In this document: positions 16,441-24,807 of the stretch, one piece after another | Layout: each line of letters starts with the position of its first letter | How positions within the stretch are numbered: the stretch's first letter is position 1 | The notes under the pieces: model-generated | The model's input: the letters and a program-made list of their open reading frames with translations, nothing else | Told to the model about the DNA's origin: nothing | Database searches by the model: none | Made by a program: the position numbers and the translations under genes | Assembly: GCF_029350975.1 (NCBI RefSeq) | Contig: NZ_JARKMR010000006.1 | Location: 1-64,000, forward strand | Length of the DNA: 64,000 nt | From: Maribacter zhoushanensis | GTDB taxonomy: Bacteria > Bacteroidota > Bacteroidia > Flavobacteriales > Flavobacteriaceae | Direction of reading: 5' to 3'

Positions 16441-17016
16441 ATGCTAGATGACATTTTACAATGGGATCGAGATACCTTTGTCTATCTAAACAGTCTTGGT
16501 ATTGAGCAATACGATGCTTTTTGGTCTACTGTTACCAAATTTCCACCTTGGATTCCGCTTTTTGCCTTTATCATCTTTCTTTTCTTTTTTAAGTTTCCAA
16601 AACGTGAAGCAATTACTATGATTTTGACCATTTTGGTCATGGCAGCTTTTGTGGCTACCATTACCGATTTGACAAAGCATGTGGTGGCACGATTGCGACC
16701 CAATAATGATGAAGAACTAAATACATTAATCCGGATTTTAAGGAGTCCGTCTGGGTTTAGCTTTTTCTCAGGTCACGCATCATCATCCTTTTCTATAATA
16801 ACGCTAACCGTTCTCTTTTTAAGGCAGAAATTTAAATGGGTGTACCTATTTTATATTTGGCCGCTCTTATTTGCAATGAGTAGAGTATATGTAGGTGTAC
16901 ACTTTCCTATAGATTTATTGGTGGGTGCTGTGGTAGGTGTACTGTCGGCTTGGCTATTCTATAGATTATATAATTTACTTATTTCACCCTACTTAGGGTC
17001 AGTCCGTCACGAATAG
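16441..17016 (+). CDS. PAP2-family membrane phosphatase
   Basis: 191 aa, about five membrane helices. The three PAP2 motifs are present: KHVVARLRP (motif 1), FSGHASSSF (motif 2; PSGH is the usual form) and SRVYVGVHFPIDLL (motif 3), with catalytic His in motifs 2 and 3. Family members dephosphorylate lipid phosphates such as undecaprenyl pyrophosphate or phosphatidate at the membrane; the exact substrate cannot be told. The gene follows tatA closely. Its 3' end overlaps the convergent methyltransferase gene by 38 bp. Confidence 0.88.
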   Translation: MLDDILQWDRDTFVYLNSLGIEQYDAFWSTVTKFPPWIPLFAFIIFLFFFKFPKREAITMILTILVMAAFVATITDLTKHVVARLRPNNDEELNTLIRILRSPSGFSFFSGHASSSFSIITLTVLFLRQKFKWVYLFYIWPLLFAMSRVYVGVHFPIDLLVGAVVGVLSAWLFYRLYNLLISPYLGSVRHE

Positions 17017-17620
17017 GAAGTAATACCGTTTCTAAAAGTGGGTGTTCACTTAGTTTTTTATTATAATCTAACAACACTTTTGTAGTTACATCTTTTGGGT
17101 TTAGAGGTTCTACTACTTTACCGGACCATAATACATTATCAGAAAGTATTACCGATCCAGATTTTGTCTTTGGTAAAACAGCTTCCAAGTAATTATCATA
17201 CTGTTTTTTTTCTGCATCAATAAAAATAAGGTCAAAGGTAATATCCATTTTTGGGATAATATCTAAGGCGTTGCCCACATGCTGTATAATTTGGGAACCG
17301 TAATTACTTCGGTCAAAGAAAGAGCGTTGAATTTGTTCTAATTCTGCATTTACATCAATAGTATGTAACTGCCCGTTCTTCGGTAATCCTTCGGCTAGGC
17401 ATAAAGCGGAATAACCAGTGTAGGTGCCTATTTCAAGAATATTGGTAGGATTCATCAATTTAGAAAGTAAACTAAGAACACGACCTTGAAAATGCCCGGT
17501 AAGCATACGTGGCTGTATAACTTTTAAGTGCGTTTCACGGGTAAGCTGCTGTAATAACTCAGGTTCGGGCTGAGAATTATCGGCTAAATAACTTTCTAAA
17601 ACAGGAGATAGAAAATGCAT
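16979..17620 (-). CDS. Class I SAM-dependent O-methyltransferase
   Basis: 213 aa, the usual length of bacterial catechol/caffeoyl-CoA-type O-methyltransferases. The SAM-binding motif ILEIGTYTGYSALCLAEGL sits near residue 60, followed by the acidic post-motif HTIDVN, a FDLIFIDAEKKQYDNYLE motif (~120-140) with the metal/substrate-binding Asp, and DNVLWSGKVV. A late NKKLSEHPLLETVLLPIRDG and GLTLSRVK complete the family pattern. Substrate unknown. The gene has a candidate TATTTTTG box just upstream and converges on the PAP2 gene. Confidence 0.9.
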   Translation of the reverse strand: MHFLSPVLESYLADNSQPEPELLQQLTRETHLKVIQPRMLTGHFQGRVLSLLSKLMNPTNILEIGTYTGYSALCLAEGLPKNGQLHTIDVNAELEQIQRSFFDRSNYGSQIIQHVGNALDIIPKMDITFDLIFIDAEKKQYDNYLEAVLPKTKSGSVILSDNVLWSGKVVEPLNPKDVTTKVLLDYNKKLSEHPLLETVLLPIRDGLTLSRVK

Positions 17621-17633
17621 TCGTTTCTTTTTG

Positions 17634-17641
17634 CAAAAATA
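17634..17641 (-). promoter_or_regulatory. Candidate -7 box (TATTTTTG) for the O-methyltransferase
   Basis: Minus-strand TATTTTTG, 14 nt before the ATG at 17620. Matches TAnnTTTG; no -33 TTG at standard spacing. Confidence 0.4.
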
Positions 17642-17683
17642 AGGTTTTAAGCCTTAAATTAATGGACTGAAAATAGCGAAACC

Positions 17684-18154
17684 ATGAATGATCAAATTAC
17701 CCTTAGAGAAGCCGTAAAAAATGATATGGACATTTTATTACAATATGAGCAAGAGGTAGTGAAGGCAGAGCGACCTATGGATCTAACAATACGTAAAAGT
17801 GATGTTCATTATTATGATTTAAATGCCTTAATGGAAAACCCTAGAGCTACAGTTATGGTTGCTTGTGATGGTGATAAAATTGTAGCTACCGGTTACGCAC
17901 TTGAAAAACCAGCTAGACATTACTTGGATCATAAAACCTTTGCTTATTTAGGGTTTATGTATACCGACCCTAAGTATAGAGGCAAAGGAATTAACGGTAA
18001 AATTGTAGCAGCCTTACAAGATTGGGCTTTAAATATGGGGCTTACCGAGATAAGGTTACATGTATATGAAGAAAATGAACCGGCTATAAAGGCATATGAG
18101 AAAAAAGGGTTCAAAAAACATTTGATAGAAATGCGACTTAGAACAGAATGTTAA
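17684..18154 (+). CDS. GNAT family N-acetyltransferase
   Basis: 156 aa, the length of a single GNAT domain. A typical N-terminal strand-helix (ITLREAVKNDMDILLQYEQE) is followed by the acetyl-CoA-binding region LGFMYTDPKYRGKGINGKIV, in which RGKGI is motif A, and by the C-terminal ENEPAIKAYEKKGFKKH motif B. It transfers an acetyl group to an unknown amine substrate. It stands alone, divergent from the methyltransferase gene. GNAT membership is secure; specificity is not predictable. Confidence 0.9.
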   Translation: MNDQITLREAVKNDMDILLQYEQEVVKAERPMDLTIRKSDVHYYDLNALMENPRATVMVACDGDKIVATGYALEKPARHYLDHKTFAYLGFMYTDPKYRGKGINGKIVAALQDWALNMGLTEIRLHVYEENEPAIKAYEKKGFKKHLIEMRLRTEC

Positions 18155-18219
18155 AACGCTATTAATGAATGGAGCTTATGAAATTATAGGCTTATGTTTA
18201 CCTTTATACAAAATTAGCT

Positions 18220-19488
18220 ATGGAATTTAAAAATACGTTAGAATTTGCTCAATCCTTAGATGCAAAAGATAATTTGAAAACATATAGAGATGAATTTATT
18301 TTTCCGAAAATCAATGGAGAGCAAGTCATCTATTTTACCGGAAACTCTTTAGGTTTACAACCAAAGCGTACAAAGTCTTTTGTTGATGAGGTCATGAAAG
18401 ATTGGGCAGAGCTGGCTGTTGAAGGTCATTTTTATGCAGAAAAACCATGGTGGGATTATCATGAGCGATTAGCTGCACCTTTGGCAAAAGTGGTAGGTGC
18501 ATTACCGGAAGAAGTATCGGTGATGAATACTTTGACCGTAAACCTTCATTTGTTAATGGTGTCTTTCTACAACCCAACAAAAAAGAGATTTAAAATTCTG
18601 TGCGAAGAAAAAGCATTTCCTAGTGATCAATACATGTTTCAAAGTCAAGTTCGTTTTCATGGGCTAGACCCGGAGGAAACCATTGTAGAGCTTAAAAAGA
18701 GAGAAGGGGAGCATCACTGGAGGACGGAAGATATACTAGAAAAAATTGAAGAGTTAGGTGATGAATTGGCTCTGGTTTTAATTGGCGGTGTAAATTACTA
18801 CAATGGTCAGGTGATGGATATGCAAACTATTACGAAGGCAGGAAAAGCAGTTGGTGCAAACGTTGGCTGGGATTTGGCACATGCCGTAGGTAATGTTGAA
18901 TTAAAATTACATGAATGGGATGCTGATTTTGCATCATGGTGTAGTTACAAGTATATGAATAGCGGACCGGGTAACGCATCTGGAATTTTCGTCAACAAAA
19001 AACATCTGAATAAAAAGGATATTCAACGATTTGAAGGTTGGTGGGGAACTAAAAAAGATACCCGTTTTCTAATGAAGCCAGAATTTGAACCTATGGAAAA
19101 TGCAGATGCTTGGCAAATAAGTAATGTGCCTATACTCTCTGTAGCACCTTACCTGGCATCATTGACCATGTTCGAGGAGGTTGGAATGTATAAGTTAATT
19201 GAAAAGAGAAATCTAATTGTGTCTTACCTTGAATATATTTTACACGAAATAGATAAAGAAGTAGATAGTTCTTTTGAAATTATAACTCCTAAAGATAGAG
19301 GTTGTCAACTTTCTGTATTCTTACATGGTCAAGGCAAATCTCTTTTTAATTATTTAATGGAAAACGGAGTGGTAACAGATTGGCGCGAACCTAATGTTAT
19401 TCGTTTGGCACCTGCACCGTTTTATTCTAGTTATGAAGATATGTACCGTTTTGGGCAAATTTTAAAAGCGGGGGTTTTGGCAAATTAG
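18220..19488 (+). CDS. kynU: Kynureninase
   Basis: 422 aa, full length for the family. It is a PLP-dependent fold type I hydrolase that cleaves kynurenine or 3-hydroxykynurenine to (3-hydroxy)anthranilate and alanine. Recognisable blocks are FTGNSLGLQPKRTK near residue 40, VMNTLTVNLHLLM near 105, GWDLAHAVGN near 220, and the PLP-lysine segment WCSYKYMNSGPG with Lys244. RFEGWWGTKKDTRFLM and WQISNVPILS follow, both characteristic of KynU. The partner step, kynurenine 3-monooxygenase, is encoded at 47709-49058. A tryptophan 2,3-dioxygenase is not in the window. Confidence 0.95.
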   Translation: MEFKNTLEFAQSLDAKDNLKTYRDEFIFPKINGEQVIYFTGNSLGLQPKRTKSFVDEVMKDWAELAVEGHFYAEKPWWDYHERLAAPLAKVVGALPEEVSVMNTLTVNLHLLMVSFYNPTKKRFKILCEEKAFPSDQYMFQSQVRFHGLDPEETIVELKKREGEHHWRTEDILEKIEELGDELALVLIGGVNYYNGQVMDMQTITKAGKAVGANVGWDLAHAVGNVELKLHEWDADFASWCSYKYMNSGPGNASGIFVNKKHLNKKDIQRFEGWWGTKKDTRFLMKPEFEPMENADAWQISNVPILSVAPYLASLTMFEEVGMYKLIEKRNLIVSYLEYILHEIDKEVDSSFEIITPKDRGCQLSVFLHGQGKSLFNYLMENGVVTDWREPNVIRLAPAPFYSSYEDMYRFGQILKAGVLAN

Positions 19489-19590
19489 GTTTTAGTAGAA
19501 TAAAGAGAATAGAGAAAATAGAATAGGGAAAATAAGAAAGTAATTTTTAAAATTTAAGCCAATAGCCAATAGCCAACAACAAACAACTAA

Positions 19591-20739
19591 GTGAAATCAA
19601 TACAGTTAATTTTAGGGAATGCTAGATACTTCGGTCCATCGTGGGTGTTTGCCAGTATTAATATTCTATTTGGTACGTGGGCTATTTATATACCAACTGT
19701 AAAGCAATCATTAGAGATAAATAAGTCAGAATTAGGAATTGCTATTTTCTTTTTGGCTCTGGGTGTTTTCACGGTTTTTCCTTTTGCATCTGCAATTATT
19801 AATAGGATAGGCGTAGGTAAGAGTACTTTTTATGGAATATTGGCTAGCTGTACTGCGGCAATGCTACCGTTATTGGCTCCCAATTATTATGTACTCATGG
19901 GTGCATTGTTTCTGTTTGGGGCATCTAACGGAATTACAGATATTTCGATGAATACTTTAGTGACCGAAATAGAGAAAAAGGATAAAGTCAAATTTATGGC
20001 TGCTTCACATGGCTTTTTTAGTCTTGGAGGAGTACTGGCAGGTTTGGGTAGTTTTTTAATTGGACCCTTGTCTAACCCTGTGTTGCATATGTCTATTGCA
20101 GTATTTTTGGTTTTGGTTGTAAACTTTAAATTCCGAAAGTACTATTTTTCTGAGGTAGCCGAAGAAATTGAAAATGAACCGTTTAGTTTTGGTCTGCTAA
20201 AACCATTATTGTTATTAGGGCTTATATCTTTTTTGGCTATGGGAAGTGAAGGCGCAATTGTTGACTGGAGCGGCTTATATTTAAAAGAAATAGCTCTGGC
20301 GCCAGAAGCATTATGGGGCTTAGGATTTTTAGGATTTCAAGTTACTATGACATTGGGACGCTTTTTGGGAGATGGTGTAAGTGATAAAATTGGGTCAGTC
20401 AAAATAGTCGTAATAGGAGCAATTTTAGCAATTGTAGGATACTTTTTGGTATTGACAACAGATACTTATTTTAGCATTATCGGTTTTGCATTAAACGGTT
20501 TAGGATTTTCTGTAATGGTACCCGAGGTATTTAGAATAGGAGGAAATGTAAAAGGAATAGACTCTTCTAAAGGAATTGCATTCATTGCTGGTGCAGGGTA
20601 TGCGGGCTTTTTATGTGCACCACCAATTCTAGGGTTCTTAGCTGAAAATTATAATTTAACTAGAAGTTTTGTGGTGCTATTGGCAAGCGGGTTCTTAATT
20701 CTACTCTTTACACTTTTACTAAAAAGAAAAAAGGCGTAG
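19591..20739 (+). CDS. MFS transporter
   Basis: 382 aa, about 12 predicted membrane helices; the start is a GTG (VKSIQLILGN). A major-facilitator fold is indicated by the alternating hydrophobic pattern, the GRFLGDGVSDKIGSVK loop between helices (equivalent to the A motif) and a symmetric second half. It resembles the sugar/fucose-permease-like MFS proteins of Bacteroidetes, but the substrate cannot be assigned. The 102-bp gap after kynU contains a short AATAGCC direct repeat. The stop lies 6 bp from the convergent CarboxypepD-like gene. Confidence 0.85.
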   Translation: MKSIQLILGNARYFGPSWVFASINILFGTWAIYIPTVKQSLEINKSELGIAIFFLALGVFTVFPFASAIINRIGVGKSTFYGILASCTAAMLPLLAPNYYVLMGALFLFGASNGITDISMNTLVTEIEKKDKVKFMAASHGFFSLGGVLAGLGSFLIGPLSNPVLHMSIAVFLVLVVNFKFRKYYFSEVAEEIENEPFSFGLLKPLLLLGLISFLAMGSEGAIVDWSGLYLKEIALAPEALWGLGFLGFQVTMTLGRFLGDGVSDKIGSVKIVVIGAILAIVGYFLVLTTDTYFSIIGFALNGLGFSVMVPEVFRIGGNVKGIDSSKGIAFIAGAGYAGFLCAPPILGFLAENYNLTRSFVVLLASGFLILLFTLLLKRKKA

Positions 20740-20745
20740 CTCTAC

Positions 20746-21915
20746 TTAGTTTTTAATATTACTCTTGATTTTAAATTCGCTATTGGGATCTTGTACTTTC
20801 TTAATAAAATCTAACATCTCATCAGTTAACAGTAATTGGTTTTGTGCATTCCAGTAACTCTGGTCGTAAGGGTAGTTTATTTTAAATAAATCTCTGGATG
20901 TGCTCACGTTTTTCTTGACTTCAAAGTCGCCTTCGTTATCAGATGTGGTTAGTATGAAGGATACATCGTAGAATGATGAAAAAGAATTCTCTTCATCTGT
21001 TAGTTCCACTTTTACATCATATTTGGCGGAAACTATATAATATGTATTGGTATTGGAACTTTTAGAAAGTGATATTTCCTTTTCGTAGGATACCGTTCTA
21101 AATCTTATATGCTTTCCACCTTTTTTAAAAGGCTTATCATATAATTTTGAAGACATTTTAAACCGTTCCATAGCATAATCTTCTGTATTTATAATATAAT
21201 GTCCCGAATAATCTTCGTCTTTTATAGCGGGTTTTGATTGAAAATTAATGCTAATTTTTTTACCATTATCAAAACTGGATTCAGTCAAATCAAAATCATC
21301 TCCGGTGGCATTTAAAGGAATTAAATTCATGAATAAACTATTGAACGATTCAAAAATAAAGTAAACATCATTTTCATCTTTGACTAAGCCTACTTTACGC
21401 ATATTGGTCAACTCAACCTTAAAGTCTTTTTTGTCGGGTTCAATTTCTTTAGTGTATAAGAGCGTTCTCCTTTCTAGTTTTCCTTGTATATCTTGTATTC
21501 TTGTTATTTCTCCATTATACCGTAGTATGCCTCTCAATAAAAACTTCTCTTTGTATGGGTGAATGGGGTAATTAGATTCTAAAGAATCTCCTATTTTTTG
21601 CCATAGTGTTTTTTCATTGGTAACTGTTACTTCATTTAATTCTAAAACACTTTTGTTGAGGTAGATGGTGTCTTTTATTTTTTGAGAAGTTGTAGTTAGT
21701 TTATCATAACCCACTCTGTACACGATAATAGAATCTATAGTTGAGGTAAACTGAAAACGTCCATCAGCATTGGTCATCGTATGGTCTTTACCATTGTAAA
21801 TACCAACAAATTCCAAAGGAGAATTGTCAGCACTATCCAAAACAATAGCGCTGGTGCTGTATTGGGCATAGCCAAAAAAAGAAAAAAGAAGTAATGTAAA
21901 TAGTGGGAGTTTCAT
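20746..21915 (-). CDS. CarboxypepD regulatory-like exported protein (tandem copy A)
   Basis: 389 aa. Signal peptide 1-17 (ends FGYAQ). Residues ~20-100 form a CarboxypepD_reg-like domain: ADNSPLEFVGIYNGKDHTMT, NADGRFQFTSTIDSI, and a closing LELNEVTVTN that resembles a TonB plug onset. The remaining ~290 residues are beta-rich (PYKEKFLLRGILRYNGEITR, VELTNMRKVGL) and end near DEMLDFIKKVQDPNSEFKIK. There is no TonB barrel. The tandem paralogue at 22022-23182 shares the whole layout, so this is a gene duplication. Probably periplasmic or outer-membrane-associated; function unknown. Confidence 0.75.
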   Translation of the reverse strand: MKLPLFTLLLFSFFGYAQYSTSAIVLDSADNSPLEFVGIYNGKDHTMTNADGRFQFTSTIDSIIVYRVGYDKLTTTSQKIKDTIYLNKSVLELNEVTVTNEKTLWQKIGDSLESNYPIHPYKEKFLLRGILRYNGEITRIQDIQGKLERRTLLYTKEIEPDKKDFKVELTNMRKVGLVKDENDVYFIFESFNSLFMNLIPLNATGDDFDLTESSFDNGKKISINFQSKPAIKDEDYSGHYIINTEDYAMERFKMSSKLYDKPFKKGGKHIRFRTVSYEKEISLSKSSNTNTYYIVSAKYDVKVELTDEENSFSSFYDVSFILTTSDNEGDFEVKKNVSTSRDLFKINYPYDQSYWNAQNQLLLTDEMLDFIKKVQDPNSEFKIKSNIKN

Positions 21916-22021
21916 AATTGGTTAGTTGTTTGTGAAAAGCATCAAACTCTGTACCAATTTACCTGACATCAGCTCGTTTATGAAAAGAGAGAAATGGACA
22001 TTTTAAATCTTGGGCTTTATC

Positions 22022-23182
22022 TTAATTCCTAATATTACTACTAAACTTAAAATTGTTTGCGGGGTCTTGTACTTTTTCAATAAAGGCGGTCATTTCATCA
22101 GTTAAGAGTAATTGGTTCTGTTCGTTCCAGTAACTAGGGTTGTATGGGTAGTCTAATTTAAAAAGGTCTTTACTGGCATTTGCATTTTTAGCAACTTTAA
22201 AATTTCCAAAATTATCTGAGGTCGTTAAAATTACGTTGAGGTCATGTTTCCCTTCATATGATTTCTCTTGATCAGTAGTAATAACTGAAAATTTAATATT
22301 TCCTGAATTAAGATAGTATAAACCCTTTTTTGAGTCTTTTTTAAAAAACACATGCCTATTTATGTAATTGGTTTTGTAAAACAGCCATTTGTTGTTATTA
22401 AACTTAGACTTTTTAAAAAACAATTCAATTTTAAATTCTTTAACAGCTAGGTTACTATTTTCTAAAATGTAGTATCCTTTAATATCTGTTGAATCTGAAT
22501 TTTTATTGAACTCAACTTTAGTATTCTCCCCATTATTAAATTTATATTCAGTGATATCATATTTTGATTCGGTGATTCTAATATCAGTCAGATCTTTTTT
22601 TAAAGATTTTATTGAAGGGAAAACCAAGTAAGCATTTTTGTTATCGGTTTTTAAACCTAATTTTCTCATATTAGTTAACTCAACTATAAAGTCTTTTTTT
22701 GATTCCTTTATAGTATCATCTGTGAATATATTCTTGATAGATAGCTTGCCGGTAATATCTTCAATTCTATGCATTTCTCCATTATATTTAGAGATTGCAC
22801 GTAGCATAAACTTTTCTTTATAAGGTTCAGAGCTATAGTTGGTATTTAGAGATTCATACACTTCTTTTAAAAGTGATTTTTTATTGGTGACCACAACTTC
22901 ATCCAATTCTAAAGTGCTCTTTTCTAAAAATATAGTGTCGTTTAAAATGTTGAATCCAATTTTGATTTTTTCGTAACTAGGTGTGTAAATGATGGCTGAA
23001 TCTAAAGTGGAGGAAAATAAGAAACGTCCGTCAGCGTTGGTCATTGTGTGGTCTTGGCTATTGTAGATACCAACAAATTCTAACGGAGTTTTGTCAGCAC
23101 TATCTACTATAATTCCACTTAAAGTATGTTGAGCATTTACACAGAATGTAAAGAAAAGTAAGGATAATAATGGTAGTTTCAT
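22022..23182 (-). CDS. CarboxypepD regulatory-like exported protein (tandem copy B)
   Basis: 386 aa, paralogous along its whole length to the gene at 20746-21915. Signal peptide 1-17 (ends FCVNAQ), then SADKTPLEFVGIYNSQDHTM, NADGRFLFSSTLD and LELDEVVVTNKK. The C-terminus DEMTAFIEKVQDPANNFKFS matches its sister. Sequence has diverged most between residues ~190 and 300, which suggests different partners or ligands. The two lie in the same direction with a 106-bp gap holding no obvious terminator, so a shared transcript is likely. Function unknown. Confidence 0.75.
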   Translation of the reverse strand: MKLPLLSLLFFTFCVNAQHTLSGIIVDSADKTPLEFVGIYNSQDHTMTNADGRFLFSSTLDSAIIYTPSYEKIKIGFNILNDTIFLEKSTLELDEVVVTNKKSLLKEVYESLNTNYSSEPYKEKFMLRAISKYNGEMHRIEDITGKLSIKNIFTDDTIKESKKDFIVELTNMRKLGLKTDNKNAYLVFPSIKSLKKDLTDIRITESKYDITEYKFNNGENTKVEFNKNSDSTDIKGYYILENSNLAVKEFKIELFFKKSKFNNNKWLFYKTNYINRHVFFKKDSKKGLYYLNSGNIKFSVITTDQEKSYEGKHDLNVILTTSDNFGNFKVAKNANASKDLFKLDYPYNPSYWNEQNQLLLTDEMTAFIEKVQDPANNFKFSSNIRN

Positions 23183-23210
23183 AAATCAATAAATAGTATT
23201 TAATATTAAT

Positions 23211-23891
23211 TTATTTCACCTCTACCCCAGAAAAATAAAGAGAGAAATCGGCATCAGGTCTTTTATGCATCATACTAATATTCAATCCATTTAGGGTTTT
23301 ATAGTCTTCCCAAGTAGTCGTCATATTAGGTTCAGATTGATTTTCTTTTCTGTACACCCATTCCTTTATAATAAAATCATCTCCAAAATAATAATCGTAG
23401 GCATCACCAGGGGTGTAGCCACCTTCGTTGTTGTAAACGGTAGTAAGTTTATGCATATTTGCCTTGCTGATAGGGGCTTCTACATTTTCTGTATGCTTAT
23501 GGGTAAAACTATTTTGATCCCATACCAGTTGGTAAGGGGCAAGTAGCCAGAACTTGTCATTTACAAATCCGCCATCGGTTGAAGTCATAGTGCTATCAAC
23601 TGCTTTTCTGTTATAGGTAATGGTATCTTGCCTCGTCATCATGGTAACATCATTAGATTCCGTTTGCCATAACCAAGTACGTTCAAAGTGCTCATCTTCT
23701 CTGTCTACATTGAATGTAAACTTAATACTTTCAACATCTTTCCAGTTTTTAAAACCGTTTGCATTTGCGATTTTTTCAAGTACTGTCAATTCCGTATCTT
23801 CGGCAACAGCAATTTTAGGCTTTTTTTGGTCGGTTTTACATGCTGTAAAAACACTTGATATAAGAATGGAAAGAATAATTATTTTTTTCAT
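23211..23891 (-). CDS. Lipoprotein of unknown function
   Basis: 226 aa from the ATG at 23891; a start at 23921 would put ten residues ahead of an otherwise complete signal. The N-terminus is a lipoprotein signal with lipobox SVFTAC, so Cys20 should be lipidated. The mature part is mostly beta strands (DVESIKFTFNVDREDEHFER, DGGFVNDKFWLLAPYQLVWD, TTTWEDYKTLNGLNISMM), a pattern seen in LolA/LppX-like or DUF-type lipid-binding lipoproteins; the family is not assigned. It lies 28 bp downstream of the tandem CarboxypepD-like gene's start region, on the same strand. Confidence 0.7.
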   Translation of the reverse strand: MKKIIILSILISSVFTACKTDQKKPKIAVAEDTELTVLEKIANANGFKNWKDVESIKFTFNVDREDEHFERTWLWQTESNDVTMMTRQDTITYNRKAVDSTMTSTDGGFVNDKFWLLAPYQLVWDQNSFTHKHTENVEAPISKANMHKLTTVYNNEGGYTPGDAYDYYFGDDFIIKEWVYRKENQSEPNMTTTWEDYKTLNGLNISMMHKRPDADFSLYFSGVEVK

Positions 23892-23969
23892 TTTCAGCAG
23901 ATTTTCAAGTAAATATATCAATTACAGTATCTTTAACCTACTTTTATTTTTTGTAAACCATCTATCAAA

Positions 23970-24596
23970 GTGACATTTCTTAAAAAGCTATGTTTTATTA
24001 TTATTGGAAACCAATTCAATGAAAAATCGGTTTCTGGTGGTAAGAAGGAAGAATATACCGATTTAGAGTTGGTAGAGCGCATTGTAGCTAATAATGACTC
24101 TATGCTCTTTGGTGTGCTCTATGATAGATACTCGAAATTGGTTTACAACAAGTGCTTGGGTTTTGCAAAGTCTAATAAAGAGGCAGAAGATTTAACCCAA
24201 GATATTTTTCTAATGCTTTATGTAAAATTGGGTTCGTTTAAAGGAAATTCAAAATTTTCTACCTGGTTATATTCCTTTACCTATAATTTCTGTGTTAATT
24301 ATGTAAATAGAAATAAGGAAAGGAAGATTAATGATAATTCAGTAAAGTTTGAAACACATGAAGATGTACCAGTAGAAGTAACAGATAACCTGTTATTGGA
24401 GATGCAAGTAGATAAACTTAAGAAAGCCTTGGAACTTATTGCGCCCGAGGATAAATCAATACTGTTATTAAAATATCAAGATGGGGCATCGATCAAGGAG
24501 TTGGAAGATATTTTGGAATTAAAATCTAGTGCCATTAAAATGAGGCTCAAAAGAGCAAAAGCGAAAGTTACCGAAATGTATAAAACCCTACCTTAA
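23970..24596 (+). CDS. ECF-type RNA polymerase sigma factor
   Basis: 208 aa from a GTG at 23970; no in-frame ATG precedes the conserved domain. Sigma region 2 is clear (LFGVLYDRYSKLVYNKCLGF, EAEDLTQDIFLMLYVKLGSF, STWLYSFTYNFCVNYVNR). Region 4 is a helix-turn-helix (LLLKYQDGASIKELEDILEL, SSAIKMRLKRAKAKV). It directs RNA polymerase to an unknown regulon. Its stop shares one base with the next ATG (TAATG), so the 63-aa protein is probably translated with it and is a candidate regulator. An MscS-type channel gene follows 20 bp later. Confidence 0.92.
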   Translation: MTFLKKLCFIIIGNQFNEKSVSGGKKEEYTDLELVERIVANNDSMLFGVLYDRYSKLVYNKCLGFAKSNKEAEDLTQDIFLMLYVKLGSFKGNSKFSTWLYSFTYNFCVNYVNRNKERKINDNSVKFETHEDVPVEVTDNLLLEMQVDKLKKALELIAPEDKSILLLKYQDGASIKELEDILELKSSAIKMRLKRAKAKVTEMYKTLP

Positions 24597-24787
24597 TGTT
24601 AGAACAGGACAAAAATCCATTTAAAAACTTACAAGGAGATCTTAAAGATGTTCCACCAGAACTGCGCAAAAAGGTTATGGAGGATGTTGCTACGGCTAAG
24701 TTGATTATGGAGTTGTCTCATTTGTTTACAGGTAGTTTTGCATCAATAATTGAAGGTATGCTAAATACCAAATCTAAAAGCGAATAA
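24596..24787 (+). CDS. 63-aa protein coupled to the sigma factor
   Basis: 63 aa, mostly helical and charged: NPFKNLQGDLKDVPPELRKK, then VMEDVATAKLIMELSHLFTG and SFASIIEGMLNTKSKSE. The one hydrophobic stretch (LIMELSHLFTGSFASIIEGM) is amphipathic rather than a clear membrane helix. The TAATG overlap with the sigma gene makes it real and probably stoichiometric with it. A role as anti-sigma or co-regulator is inference from position only; it does not match the zinc anti-sigma or RskA patterns. Confidence 0.75.
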   Translation: MLEQDKNPFKNLQGDLKDVPPELRKKVMEDVATAKLIMELSHLFTGSFASIIEGMLNTKSKSE

Positions 24788-24807
24788 AAATAAAGTAGAA
24801 AAATTAT

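Noticed and set aside
19489-19590. AATAGCC direct repeat and A-rich tract between kynU and the MFS gene
   Set aside because: Only two short copies, no insertion-sequence ends or target duplications. It looks like ordinary low-complexity spacer DNA.
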